Notes: generated from the sequence alone by a model not told the origin. Positions 44,709-54,440 are shown, counted from the first letter of the stretch. The stretch: 64,000 nucleotides of DNA from G963556115 sp963677015 (GCA_963677015.1 OY781533.1:682001-746000), one strand, 5' to 3'. Translations and numbers: made by a program.

Positions 44709-47700
44709 ATGGTGATGAGTGAGATGGAGGATATGAATAAGGATCATTTTGAGGATATCGAGCTTGAGCTTGAGCGTACTCTGGATGCTGAAATTGCGGA
44801 AGACAGTACAATTTCAGCGACAATCAAAGCACCGCTAAAGCAGAATGCGGAGAATTATACAAAATTGACGCAGGTGATCAATTCGGATCAGTCTCAGACT
44901 ATTACCATAAAACAGGATTCGTTCAGTTATCAGCAGCAAACTATCATAGCCGATACTCATAAATCTTCGGATAATGATGCCACATTGGTTTTTAAAGAGA
45001 CAGCAGATAGTGATCCCGGGGAAATTGCGCAGCATTCTGCTGAAGCGCAGACTGTTCAGGATACTGAAGTCGGTGGAGAAAATACAGAGACTCTATCAGC
45101 TGATGAGTACAAGACCATTGTTGATATGTCTGCACACGACGCGCCTACCGTTGCTGCTGCGTCTATACCGTCAGGGGATATGGCTGAGACGCTGATTGAT
45201 AAGGATTCCGCTGCAGAGGATACTGTTAAAACAGGAGCCAGTGGCAGTGCCTCGGTGCCGTTTAACTCTGCTTCGGGATCGGCTATAAGTTTCAGTGGCG
45301 GGAGTATCTCGGTCAATGTGCGCCACCGTAATGTGGCTTCAAGTGTTGGACTTAAGAATGTTTCAGGTGAGAATGATGCAGCATTGGTCGGTGATGAATT
45401 TTCTGATTTTGAGTTGATTGAAAAGCTGGGTGAAGGAGGCATGGGAGTTGTTTATTCAGCCCGGCAGAGTTCAATTGACAGAGCAATCGCACTGAAAATG
45501 ATCAAGAGTGATATCGCCTCTGAAGAAGCCCGTTCAAAGTTTCTGGTGGAAGCGGTAGTGACCGGTGATCTGGATCATCCTAATATTGTTCCGGTTCATG
45601 ATTTGGGTGTGGACTCTGCGGGTAATATCTTTTATGCGATGAAGCAGGTGACCGGATCCGAGTGGAGCAAGGTTATCAAGCAGAAGGGGCGGATGGAGAA
45701 TATAGAGATTCTCCTGCGTGTCTGTGATGCAATCGCTTTTGCGCATTCACGTGGGGTAATTCACCGTGATCTGAAACCTGAAAATGTCATGCTTGGTCCA
45801 TTTGGCGAGGTTCTGGTTATGGACTGGGGGCTGGCGCTGGCGGTAAATGATACGGCCAAAGCCGAAGCTATAAATCCCAATATCGGGATTGCCGGAACTC
45901 CGGCTTATCTTGCGCCTGAAATGGCTCGTGTCGGTTTGTGGCGACTGCTGGGATTTTGCAGTGATATATATCTGCTTGGGGCGATCCTTTTTGAGATTAT
46001 TACCGGGAAAAGGCCACATCGGGGCAAGACGGTTCGGGAGTGTTTGAAAAATGCTGCCAAGAACATTATTGTTGAGGTCGAAGCGACAGGTGAGCTTGTG
46101 GATATTGCCTACAAAGCTATGTCGACTGATCCGCGTGACCGTTATCAGAGTGTTCAGGAATTTCAGCACGCTATCCGAGAGTATCTATCACATTCCGAGT
46201 CGGTAACTCTTGCTGATAAGGCTGAAAATGATCTTAAAAAAGCTGAGGCAACTGGAGATTATGATGATTATGCCAAAGCTTTATTCGGGTTCAGGCAGGC
46301 AGTAGAGCTCTGGCCGGATAATTCTGCAGCCATTAATGGTGAGATACAGGCAGGCGTTTTATATGCGTATGCGGCTCTGGGTCGTGGTGATCTTGATCTT
46401 GGGCTGTCACTGGTTACATCTGCTGAGGAATTTTCAGAGGTTCGCGAGAAGCTGCGGCAGGCAAAATCCGAACGGGAAAAACATCGCCGGCGTTTGAAGC
46501 TGCTTACCCGTGGTGTTGCGGTGCTGGGAGTAATTATCGTTTGTATCTCGGTAATTGCTGCGGTCTGGATTCAGAGTGAGCGATCAGAAGCCATCTCTCA
46601 GCGTGAGGAGGCAATACGCCAGGAAAAAATTGCAAAGGAACAGCGTGAAGAAGCTCTGCATCAGGAAAAAATAGCTGTTGCGCAACGGGAGGAAGCGCGG
46701 AAGCAGACTGTCATCGCCGAGCAGCAGCGTGAGGAAGCGCGAAAACAGACTGTAATTGCCGAGCAGCAGCGTGAAGAAGCCAAACGTCAAGAGAAGATTG
46801 CTACAGAGAAGAAGCTGTTGGCAGAGGCTGAGACTAAGCGTGCCAATGAGCAGAGCAGGATAGCTGAGCAACAGCGTACGATCGCTCTTAAACAGAAGGA
46901 ACTGGCTGAGCAGGAGACGGTTCGGGCAAATGAGCAGACTTTGGTAGCGGAAAAAGCGCGTGCTGTTGCAGAAGAGCAGCGGGAAAAAGCCCGTAAAAGT
47001 GAAACGCGAGCTTTGGAGGCGGTTGATAAGATGGTGCGGGCGCAGACAGCACAGCAGCTCGAGAAAGCCCGTCGAGAAGCGGCTGAGTTGACAGCTAAAG
47101 AGACCAAGGAAGAACTGGCAGAACGGGATGAGCTGAAAGCTAATAACTGGTGGAGTTTTAATTCAGATGAGGCTCAGAAGCGGCAGCATGATGCTGCTGA
47201 AAAGTATAAGCTGCCAGTTGAGAAAAAGATAATCGTTGACGGAGTGGAGCTGAGTTTCAGACTTATTCCTCCGGGATTGTTCGGTATGGGCAGTAGATTG
47301 GATGAGCCGGGGCGCAGTAGTGAAGAATACCTGCATCGGGTCAGGATCAGCAGGCCATTTTATATGGAAATGACCGAACTGACGCAGGAGGCGTGGAACA
47401 AGCTTACCGGTGTAACTGAAAGTGCGGAAGGTGATTATCCGGCGTGGAATATAAGCTATGAGGATATAGACCGTGATCTGCTTCCTGTAATTAATGCAAA
47501 ATTACCAGCGGGGTGGAAGGTAAGACTTCCGTCTGAGGCTGAATGGGAGTGGGCCGCCAGAGCTGGAACAAACACCCCTTATTATTCTGGAACAACAAGT
47601 GCGGCTCTTAAGAGTATCGGCTATACCGGAGTGGAACTTCTGACTTCGGCGAAAGCGGTTGCCAGACTGGAACCGAATGTCTGGGGTTTGTATGATGTAC

Positions 47701-47936
47701 TGGGAAATGTTGCCGAGTGGTGTCGTGACACATATGTTCGTGACGGGTATATAAGTAAACAGAAGGTACAGATTGACCCTCTCAACAAAAGTGACGGGAA
47801 GTATTATGTTGTCAGAGGCGGTGCATGGAGTAATCTGCCGGAGCATTGCCGGGTTGCTTATCGCAGCTATGCCGGAGCTAAAAGCCGGTATAATTTTCTT
47901 GGAGTTCGTCTGGTATTGGTTCCGCCGGCAGAGTAA
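44709..47936 (+). CDS. Transmembrane Ser/Thr protein kinase with C-terminal FGE-like domain
   Basis: A 1075-residue protein. Residues 1-230 are acidic, Thr/Ser-rich and disordered-looking, a likely phosphorylation target. The kinase domain (about 233-495) has GEGGMGVVY (241-249), Lys263, HRDLKPEN (352-359), DWG (372-374, in place of DFG) and APE (402-404), so it should be active. A TM helix at about 602-620 is followed by a long coiled coil (625-860) and a periplasmic formylglycine-generating-enzyme-like domain (about 875-1075, ending LGVRLVLVPPAE). The catalytic cysteines of true FGE are missing, so that domain is probably a binding or sensing fold. It partners the FHA protein upstream. Confidence 0.92.
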   Translation: MVMSEMEDMNKDHFEDIELELERTLDAEIAEDSTISATIKAPLKQNAENYTKLTQVINSDQSQTITIKQDSFSYQQQTIIADTHKSSDNDATLVFKETADSDPGEIAQHSAEAQTVQDTEVGGENTETLSADEYKTIVDMSAHDAPTVAAASIPSGDMAETLIDKDSAAEDTVKTGASGSASVPFNSASGSAISFSGGSISVNVRHRNVASSVGLKNVSGENDAALVGDEFSDFELIEKLGEGGMGVVYSARQSSIDRAIALKMIKSDIASEEARSKFLVEAVVTGDLDHPNIVPVHDLGVDSAGNIFYAMKQVTGSEWSKVIKQKGRMENIEILLRVCDAIAFAHSRGVIHRDLKPENVMLGPFGEVLVMDWGLALAVNDTAKAEAINPNIGIAGTPAYLAPEMARVGLWRLLGFCSDIYLLGAILFEIITGKRPHRGKTVRECLKNAAKNIIVEVEATGELVDIAYKAMSTDPRDRYQSVQEFQHAIREYLSHSESVTLADKAENDLKKAEATGDYDDYAKALFGFRQAVELWPDNSAAINGEIQAGVLYAYAALGRGDLDLGLSLVTSAEEFSEVREKLRQAKSEREKHRRRLKLLTRGVAVLGVIIVCISVIAAVWIQSERSEAISQREEAIRQEKIAKEQREEALHQEKIAVAQREEARKQTVIAEQQREEARKQTVIAEQQREEAKRQEKIATEKKLLAEAETKRANEQSRIAEQQRTIALKQKELAEQETVRANEQTLVAEKARAVAEEQREKARKSETRALEAVDKMVRAQTAQQLEKARREAAELTAKETKEELAERDELKANNWWSFNSDEAQKRQHDAAEKYKLPVEKKIIVDGVELSFRLIPPGLFGMGSRLDEPGRSSEEYLHRVRISRPFYMEMTELTQEAWNKLTGVTESAEGDYPAWNISYEDIDRDLLPVINAKLPAGWKVRLPSEAEWEWAARAGTNTPYYSGTTSAALKSIGYTGVELLTSAKAVARLEPNVWGLYDVLGNVAEWCRDTYVRDGYISKQKVQIDPLNKSDGKYYVVRGGAWSNLPEHCRVAYRSYAGAKSRYNFLGVRLVLVPPAE
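46686..46769 (+). repeat. Tandem 42-base repeat in the kinase coiled coil
   Basis: Two adjacent 42-base units (46686-46727, 46728-46769) encode the same 14 residues (REEARKQTVIAEQQ) and differ at a few bases. They reflect recent extension of the coiled coil. Confidence 0.85.
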
Positions 47937-47954
47937 TGGTAATAATTATATTTT

Positions 47955-47990
47955 AAGGGTGTGAGGAGAGCTCACGCCCTTGTTTTTTTT
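47955..47990 (+). terminator. Terminator of the FHA/kinase operon
   Basis: An 11-bp stem with one G-T pair (47955-47965 with 47971-47981), a 5-base loop and a run of eight T. Confidence 0.9.
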
Positions 47991-48122
47991 ATTTTAATGA
48001 TTAATATAAAATCAGTCATCAAAATATTGTTTTAAGCGCTTGTTGAGGATGATTTTGGCGGCTCGGCTTTCTCTGGATTTAAATTATTCAAATCTGTTAC
48101 CTTAGATAAGTGAGGAGTAGGG

Positions 48123-49259
48123 ATGAAAGAACTTAATATTGGACTTATCGGTTATAAATTTATGGGACGGGCACATAGTAATGCCTGGATCAATGCACCG
48201 ATGTTTTTTGATATGGCGGCAAAACCGGTACTCAAAGTAGTATGCGGCAGAAATATTCAGCCTTTAGAGGAATTTGCCGCGCGTTGGGGCTGGGAAGAGG
48301 TTGAGACTGACTGGCGTAAGGTTATTGAGCGTGATGATATTGATGTGGTTGACATCTCGGTTCCGCAGCATCTGCATTTTGAGATTGCCAAAGCGGCGGT
48401 TCAGGCGGGGAAGCATGTTTTTCTGGAAAAACCCATGGCGCTGAATTCTGCTCAGGCAGAGGAGTTGTGCGAGCTGGTAAAGGGAACAGATCTGGTGCAC
48501 TATCTCAATCACAATTACCGGCGCTGTCCAGCGGTGCGTCTGGCGAAAAAAATGATCGATGAGGGTAAAATAGGTCAGATTTATCATTGGCGCGGCGCAT
48601 ATTTGCAGGACTGGATTGTTGATCCTGAGTTCCCCCTAACCTGGCAGCTGCGTAAGGAGAGTGCCGGAATGGGGCCGCAGGCTGATCTTAATTCGCACAG
48701 CGTTGATCTGGCGCGTTACCTTGTTGGGGATATCAGCAGTGTGAGCTGTATGACTGCAAGCTTTATTAAAGAACGTCCGCTTCCTGAGGAAGAGTCGGAT
48801 TCTTTACAGAAGAAAGGGGCGGTGACGGTTGAGGATGCGGCATTTATGCTGGTAAAGTTCGATAATGGAGCTCTGGGGTCTTTTGAGACGACCCGCTTTG
48901 CACCGGGGCGTAAAAATTATAATACTTTTGAAATTTATGGCAGCAGAGGAAGTCTTATTTTTGATTTGGAGCGGATGAATGAACTGCAATATTACAATCG
49001 TGACGATCCTGCAGGAGAGCAGGGATTCCGTACTATTCTGGTAACGGAACCGGAGCATGATTATATTGCTAACTGGTGGCCGGTAGGGCATATTATCGGG
49101 TACGAACATGAGTTTATTCATGCGGTGGTGGATTTTGTGGCTGCTGTAGTCAGTGGTGGTGAGATCAGGCCAAACTTTTATGACGGTCTCAAAGAGATGC
49201 GGGTGCTTGAGGCTGGAATTGAATCTGCAGAGTCAGGCAAGGAAGTTTCACTGGCATAG
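48123..49259 (+). CDS. Gfo/Idh/MocA-family oxidoreductase
   Basis: An NAD(P)-dependent sugar or cyclitol dehydrogenase-like protein of 378 residues. The Rossmann domain begins IGLIGYKFMGRAHSNAW, with the glycine motif slightly altered (GYKFMG). The family motif EKPMALNSAQAEEL follows at about residues 101-114. The C-terminal alpha/beta domain has GPQADLNSHSVDLARYL, holding the usual catalytic Asp/His pair. AGGAG precedes ATG 48123. The substrate is unknown; this family is greatly expanded in carbohydrate-degrading PVC bacteria. Confidence 0.9.
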   Translation: MKELNIGLIGYKFMGRAHSNAWINAPMFFDMAAKPVLKVVCGRNIQPLEEFAARWGWEEVETDWRKVIERDDIDVVDISVPQHLHFEIAKAAVQAGKHVFLEKPMALNSAQAEELCELVKGTDLVHYLNHNYRRCPAVRLAKKMIDEGKIGQIYHWRGAYLQDWIVDPEFPLTWQLRKESAGMGPQADLNSHSVDLARYLVGDISSVSCMTASFIKERPLPEEESDSLQKKGAVTVEDAAFMLVKFDNGALGSFETTRFAPGRKNYNTFEIYGSRGSLIFDLERMNELQYYNRDDPAGEQGFRTILVTEPEHDYIANWWPVGHIIGYEHEFIHAVVDFVAAVVSGGEIRPNFYDGLKEMRVLEAGIESAESGKEVSLA

Positions 49260-49445
49260 TATCAGGTTATAGCAGGTTTGAATTCAGTAAAGGTTTGCTC
49301 CCAGATTGATAGTGCTCTGGCAGTCGTCTTAGTTTCTGGTGTTGAATTTAAAACTTACTATTAAGGTCGTATTGTAAGCAGGAGATACCGGAAGTATTTT
49401 TTAAATTATGTTTTTATTTGTATTTTTGATGAGTAAGGGATTTCA

Positions 49446-50366
49446 ATGAAAGTTTTATTTCCTATTGTGGTGGTAATTATTTCCGCTCTGGCATTATTTT
49501 TTCCTCAGTACTTCCTCTGGCCGGTGCCGATTATCGTACCGCTACTGGGTATTATTATGTTCGGAATGGGTATTACCCTTACTCCTGATGATTTTAAGAC
49601 TGTTGTCAAAGCTCCAAAACTGGTGCTGGTAGGTCTGGTATCACAGTATCTGATTATGGCTGGTATTGCATATCTTATTGTCAAGATTTTAAATCTTCCT
49701 GCGGGGGTGGCTATCGGAGTTATTCTGGTTGGAACCTGTCCCGGAGGAACATCCAGCAATGTTATGACCTTTATTGCCAAGGGTGATCTGGCGTTATCAG
49801 TATCAATGACGGCTTGTTCTACAATTCTGGCGCCGATTCTTACCCCTATGTTGACTCTCATTCTCGCCGGAGAGAGTTTTCATGTTAACTATGTCGGAAT
49901 GTTTTTGTCGATTGTCAAGATTGTGATTTTACCGGTGATTCTGGGAATGCTGGTAAATCATTTCTTTAGAAAGCAGTTGAGGTTTTTAATGAATTTTATG
50001 CCGGTTATCTCCATGATTGCAATAATAATTATTATTGCAGGGGTGGTGGCAATAAATTCAGGGCGTATTCTGGAAATTGCAGGTCTGACAATCGTAGCGG
50101 TTATTCTGCATAATGGTCTTGGACTGCTCGCTGGTTACTATATTGCTAAAAAATTCGGGTTTACCAAGCGGCAGCAGCGGACTATCTCACTTGAGGTCGG
50201 ACTGCAGAATTCAGGGCTTGCCGCCTCATTGGCTAAAATTTATTTTGCGCCAACACCGGAAGCAATGGTGCCCGCCGCGTTTTTCAGTGTCTGGCATAAT
50301 ATTTCAGGGGCTCTGATAGCTACATATTGGAGTATGAAAGAAATTGACAAGGAGGATAAGGAATGA
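49446..50366 (+). CDS. Bile acid:sodium symporter (BASS) family transporter
   Basis: An inner-membrane permease of 306 residues with about ten TM helices. Family signatures are visible: GMGITLTPDDF near residue 41, LVGTCPGGTSSNVMTFIAKGD (Na+ site region) and ISLEVGLQNSGLAASLA. Bacterial BASS proteins carry organic anions with sodium, and plant members carry pyruvate and other 2-oxoacids. The stop codon overlaps the next start (ATGA type, 4 bases), tying it to an acetolactate decarboxylase, so an acidic C4-C5 metabolite is a reasonable but unproven substrate. Confidence 0.9.
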   Translation: MKVLFPIVVVIISALALFFPQYFLWPVPIIVPLLGIIMFGMGITLTPDDFKTVVKAPKLVLVGLVSQYLIMAGIAYLIVKILNLPAGVAIGVILVGTCPGGTSSNVMTFIAKGDLALSVSMTACSTILAPILTPMLTLILAGESFHVNYVGMFLSIVKIVILPVILGMLVNHFFRKQLRFLMNFMPVISMIAIIIIIAGVVAINSGRILEIAGLTIVAVILHNGLGLLAGYYIAKKFGFTKRQQRTISLEVGLQNSGLAASLAKIYFAPTPEAMVPAAFFSVWHNISGALIATYWSMKEIDKEDKE

Positions 50367-51151
50367 TGAGATTCCGGCGGTTTAATTTACTTCTGTATCT
50401 TGTTCTTGTTCTTTCCGTTGTTGCCAATGCAGCGGAAGCTGGGAACAGGTCATTATTTCAGGTATCAACACTTCAGGCATTGCTGGCAGGGGAATATGAC
50501 GGAACTGTGAGCCTGAAGGAGGTTCTGCAACGCGGAAATATGGGAATAGGAACCTTTGATAAGCTGGCTGGAGAAATGATTATTTATGATGGGGTGATTT
50601 ATCAGGGGCGTATTGACGGTAAAGCGTATGTGAAAACGGAAGCGGTTACTACGCCATTTGTCAATGTTGCCAGATCTGATTGCAATAAGCCTCTTTCGAC
50701 TTCTTTTGCCGGCGGTTATGAAGGATTGAAATCCTTGCTTAACCGCATATATCCGCAGGAGAATAAACCGGTTCTATTTTGTATTCGAGGTAAGTTCAGA
50801 AAACTTGCATATCGGAGTGTACCGGAGCAGCAGAAGCCGTATCCGTTACTTGTTGAGGTTGTAAAGCAACAGGCTGTTTTCAAAAAGGAATTCATTGAAG
50901 GGGTTCTTATCGGCTTTAGGTTTCCAGAGTATATGTCAGGTATAAATGTTAATGGCTTTCACTTGCATTTTCTTTCCAAAGATAAAAAGTATGGAGGGCA
51001 TCTGTTTGCCGTGGATTCCGGTGAAATCATTATTGAAGCGACGTCATTGAATTCGTTTGAAGTCTTTCTTCCCGATAATATAGCGCAGGCACGGTTTGAC
51101 AAGGTCGATGCGAAGAAAGACACTGAAGCAGTTGAAAAGCTCGAAAAGTAA
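50363..51151 (+). CDS. Exported alpha-acetolactate decarboxylase
   Basis: A 262-residue protein with an N-terminal signal peptide (1-26, LLLYLVLVLSVVANAAEA). The mature part is AlsD/BudA-like: LFQVSTLQALLAGEYDG, then LQRGNMGIGTFDKLAGE, and GFHLHFLSKDKKYGGH, which carries the three zinc-binding histidines. The enzyme turns 2-acetolactate into acetoin. Most bacterial homologues are cytosolic, though secreted ones exist; here the signal peptide predicts a periplasmic site. It overlaps the BASS gene by 4 bases and has AAGGA upstream. No acetolactate synthase gene is nearby. Confidence 0.88.
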   Translation: MMRFRRFNLLLYLVLVLSVVANAAEAGNRSLFQVSTLQALLAGEYDGTVSLKEVLQRGNMGIGTFDKLAGEMIIYDGVIYQGRIDGKAYVKTEAVTTPFVNVARSDCNKPLSTSFAGGYEGLKSLLNRIYPQENKPVLFCIRGKFRKLAYRSVPEQQKPYPLLVEVVKQQAVFKKEFIEGVLIGFRFPEYMSGINVNGFHLHFLSKDKKYGGHLFAVDSGEIIIEATSLNSFEVFLPDNIAQARFDKVDAKKDTEAVEKLEK

Positions 51152-51183
51152 ATAGTTCTGGAATTATAGTTTGTTATAAGTAT

Positions 51184-51224
51184 AGCGGAGATGGTCTGTT
51201 AGGCCATCTCCGCTGATTATTTAT
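51184..51224 (+). terminator. Terminator after the acetolactate decarboxylase gene
   Basis: A perfect 11-bp stem (51184-51194 with 51204-51214), a 9-base loop and a modest T-rich tail. Confidence 0.75.
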
Positions 51225-51324
51225 GTAAAAGAATCTGACATAAAAATTATGTCAGTATTGCGTAAAAAAACTTATAGTGTTAAAATATGAGTGTTTGTAT
51301 GTTCTAGCTCTCTGGAAGGTTTTA

Positions 51325-53199
51325 ATGATGGATAAAGTTGAAAATACATCGGGAGGTGATATTCTCGGTAGTATTGTTGCAGATTTCGGGCATGTTTATT
51401 ATTCATTGCTGCTTGAAGCGGGATATGATCCTGAAGCGAAAGCAATTAAATCTCAGATTATCGGGGATATAAATTCTATAATTTCCATACCCAAAGGTAG
51501 TAGTGATTATTTTAATCACCGGCTGTGTGAATCGCTTGATTCCAGAGAAAAAGAACGTTTGCAGAATGCTCTTGATAAGGCTTTTACTACACTTTCAGAG
51601 TATGAGATAGAGTTGCGTACAATTAACAGGGATAATAAATCTGTATGGATTCTCAATAAAGGGTTGTTCAAGCGTGATCCTGGAACCAGACGAATTATTC
51701 AGTATGGCTTCATAACTACGATACCATTCAAAATGCTTAAACGGTATGAATTTGGCTCTGGTGACGATCGTTATCATTGTGTGGCCGGGCTGATGAATGA
51801 TTATGTCTTCAGCGTCCGTTGTCAGAATGGAAAAGTAGTGGAGACTATTCATGGCGGTGCCTGTAAAGATGTTACCGGCTATACTGAGCAGGATTTTTTG
51901 GACGATGAAAATCTCTGGTTCAGTATGGTACATCCTCATGATAAGGATCTGATACTGACGCGGGCAAATAAAATGGCTCGCGGAGAAAAAGTGGATGAAC
52001 TGATTCACCGGATAAAACATAAAAACGGACAGACCAGGTGGGTTAAGAGTGTTATTGTACCGCACCATGATGAGTTTGGTAATGTCTTTCTGTATGATGG
52101 AGTGATACGTGATATTACTGATCAGGTACATGAGCAGCAACATGTAGAGCAGGAATCATATATGAATGAACTGCTCCTTGATGCAACGCCTTATCCTATG
52201 ATACTGATGCAGAATGATGGTATTGTACTGAAGGCCAACCGCGCCGGTTATGAACTCGGAGCGCAGAATGAGCAGTCATGCTCTACTATGTGGAAGAAAG
52301 AAATTGATGCGACCTGCGAGTTTCGTAAAATGCTGGAAAAATCAATGGACTCAGGGAGTATTGTTGTAGGCGATGTAACCTACATGAATAAAACATATGA
52401 AGTAACTATTGTACCTAATGAGCCGGATCTGCTGTTGGCTTGTCTGCATGATGTAACTGCAAACCGTGCCATGAGTGATAAACTTGAAGAAGATAAAACG
52501 ATAATGCAGTCCATCTTTGAGAATACAATTGTCAGTATCATGCTTCTTGATTTGAATGGCAAGTTTGAGACCATAAATAATACCGCGTCAAAGGTTATTG
52601 ACAGGTCACAGGTTGAAGTGCTGGGACTCTCTGTGTATGAGGTCTTCCCCCGTGAGGAGGCGAGATTGAGAATGGAGTATATTCAACAGGTAGCGCAGTC
52701 ACGTTCTCCGTTGAAGATTGAAGAGAGTATCAACGGCTATGAACTGGTAACCGTAGTGATTCCGGTTATTGATAAAGAGTCTGACGTGACTAAAATTGCC
52801 ATGTTCTCCAAGGATGTTACTCAGATGAAAAAAGCTGAGGCAAATCTTATTGAGACTTATCAGGTTCTTACCGCTATTATTGAAAACGCCCAGCTGGTTA
52901 TAATAGGTCTTGATATTGAGCGCCGGGTAATACTCTGGAATGATCGTGCGGCGAAATTACTCGGTATCCCTTCAGAAAAAGCTTATAATCGAACTATTAG
53001 TGAATTGTATGACACTGCGGATACGGCTATGTTTGATGCTATTGACAAGGCCTACGCCGGTATACCGTCGGAGGTGACCCGTACCAGTGTGAAATTGCTC
53101 AACGGCGAAGAAATAGCAGTGCATGTGACTATTGTGCCGAAGATGGATGCTCTTGGTCAGGTAAACGGTATTATTGGTATGGCATCGCTCAATGAATAG
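51325..53199 (+). CDS. Multi-PAS sensory protein without output domain
   Basis: 624 residues from ATG 51325 (GGAAGG upstream; the frame is open from GTG 51277). An unassigned N-terminal part (1-170) precedes about four PAS domains. The first (about 180-285) is PAS_3-like (GYTEQDFLDDENLWFSMVHP, then IRDITDQVHEQQ). The others lie at about 290-395, 400-505 and 508-624. The chain stops at GIIGMASLNE, exactly where a PAS domain normally leads into a kinase or GGDEF domain. No TM helix is seen. It may signal by contact with another protein or be a truncated sensor. The next gene converges 51 bases away, so no remnant follows. Confidence 0.82.
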   Translation: MMDKVENTSGGDILGSIVADFGHVYYSLLLEAGYDPEAKAIKSQIIGDINSIISIPKGSSDYFNHRLCESLDSREKERLQNALDKAFTTLSEYEIELRTINRDNKSVWILNKGLFKRDPGTRRIIQYGFITTIPFKMLKRYEFGSGDDRYHCVAGLMNDYVFSVRCQNGKVVETIHGGACKDVTGYTEQDFLDDENLWFSMVHPHDKDLILTRANKMARGEKVDELIHRIKHKNGQTRWVKSVIVPHHDEFGNVFLYDGVIRDITDQVHEQQHVEQESYMNELLLDATPYPMILMQNDGIVLKANRAGYELGAQNEQSCSTMWKKEIDATCEFRKMLEKSMDSGSIVVGDVTYMNKTYEVTIVPNEPDLLLACLHDVTANRAMSDKLEEDKTIMQSIFENTIVSIMLLDLNGKFETINNTASKVIDRSQVEVLGLSVYEVFPREEARLRMEYIQQVAQSRSPLKIEESINGYELVTVVIPVIDKESDVTKIAMFSKDVTQMKKAEANLIETYQVLTAIIENAQLVIIGLDIERRVILWNDRAAKLLGIPSEKAYNRTISELYDTADTAMFDAIDKAYAGIPSEVTRTSVKLLNGEEIAVHVTIVPKMDALGQVNGIIGMASLNE

Positions 53200-53250
53200 A
53201 AACGTTATATCTGGTTACGGTATTATCGTGAAATAAATTTTCGCTCCGCT

Positions 53251-54252
53251 TTATTGGTTTTTGGTGAAGTGTGCGGCAGTTTTATTTATTGCCTCGGAGA
53301 GCTGTATGCGGGGCGTCCAGTCAAGAGCGGTTCTGGCTCCGGTGTTATTAAAGTAATGACTGGTGGCTAGCTGTAAGGCGAGGAACCTCGTCATTGGCGG
53401 TTCCCAGTTAGGTGCCAGATAATGTCCGAGTTTTTCCAGAATAAAACCGAGAGTATAAGCTCCTGAAAATGATAAATGGTTCTTTATCTCTGATACATTG
53501 CATGATCTCAGAAGTTTGTTAATAAAGTCCCAGCAGTTTACAGGATCATTTTCATTGATAAAGAATGCTTTTCCGCAGACAGCTTTCGAATTTTCGCACA
53601 GCTTTCGCATGGCGCAGATATGAGCATCAGCGGTATTTTCAACATAACTTACACTTAAAAGGTTTTTGCCAGTACCGACAATCCTTAATTTATTATTTCT
53701 GCCTTTATTGATAATACGCGGGGTTAGATTGGTATCTCCCGGGCCGAAGATCAGGTGTGGACGGAGTGCGCAGGTTCTGAGTCCGGCTCTGCCGTTATAG
53801 GATAAAACCATAAGTTCAGCTTCTGCTTTGGTCGCGGCATAGAAGGTAAGGTAATGACGCGGGTACGGCAGTTCTTCGTCACCGTTTATTATTTCGTGAT
53901 TACCGTATACTACGCTTGGGGTGCTGGTGTAAATAAAGTTTTTTACGCCGCGTAGCCCGGCTGCCTGCAGGAGGTTGCGTGTGCCGATGACATTTGTCTG
54001 ATAGTAGGAATTGAAACGTCCGCAGATACCGGTTTTTGATGCGACATGAAAAATGGTGTCGATACCGTCACAGGCGGTTATCAGCTTATCTTTGTTGGCT
54101 AGGTCCGTACTTATCACTTTTAGACCGCATTCTTCGAGTTCCGGGTAGTGGCCACGGGAGAGAATGGTTATCTGATTGTAACCAGATTCAAGCAGTTTGT
54201 CTACTATATGTCTGCCGAGAAAACCGGCACCGCCGGTGACAAGAATTTTCAT
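53251..54252 (-). CDS. NAD-dependent epimerase / 3-beta-hydroxysteroid dehydrogenase-like protein
   Basis: An extended SDR of 333 residues. The NAD-binding motif is GGAGFLGRHI at residues 7-16, and the catalytic YxxxK is YAATKAEAE, preceded by the Ser/Thr-rich strand FIYTSTPSVVYG. The wording (PGDTNLTPRII, VENTADAHICAM) fits the 3-beta-HSD/sterol-4-carboxylate decarboxylase-like group, which also includes proteins of hopanoid and cell-envelope pathways. The exact substrate is unknown. The frame is open to 54267, but ATG 54252 (MKILVTGGAG) is the standard start. Confidence 0.87.
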   Translation of the reverse strand: MKILVTGGAGFLGRHIVDKLLESGYNQITILSRGHYPELEECGLKVISTDLANKDKLITACDGIDTIFHVASKTGICGRFNSYYQTNVIGTRNLLQAAGLRGVKNFIYTSTPSVVYGNHEIINGDEELPYPRHYLTFYAATKAEAELMVLSYNGRAGLRTCALRPHLIFGPGDTNLTPRIINKGRNNKLRIVGTGKNLLSVSYVENTADAHICAMRKLCENSKAVCGKAFFINENDPVNCWDFINKLLRSCNVSEIKNHLSFSGAYTLGFILEKLGHYLAPNWEPPMTRFLALQLATSHYFNNTGARTALDWTPRIQLSEAINKTAAHFTKNQ

Positions 54253-54383
54253 AACCTGATGCTCCATGATAACATTTTTTGTATGCTGAGTTATATTTTA
54301 AGTATAATATTCTGATTAGTATATGTTTTTAATCTCTTTACCGTTACCATTATAAAATATATAAAAAAAAATACAATATGCAC

Positions 54384-54411
54384 TTGCATATCATTGTTAT
54401 TTTAATATACT
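54384..54411 (+). promoter_or_regulatory. Promoter of the tRNA-Ser gene
   Basis: TTGCAT (54384-54389), 16 bases, TATACT (54406-54411), about 30 bases before the tRNA. Confidence 0.6.
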
Positions 54412-54440
54412 CTAATTCTACAATTTAGCGAGTAATTGAT

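Noticed and set aside
47230..47936. Active formylglycine-generating enzyme
   Set aside because: The catalytic cysteines are absent, and no sulfatase gene is nearby.
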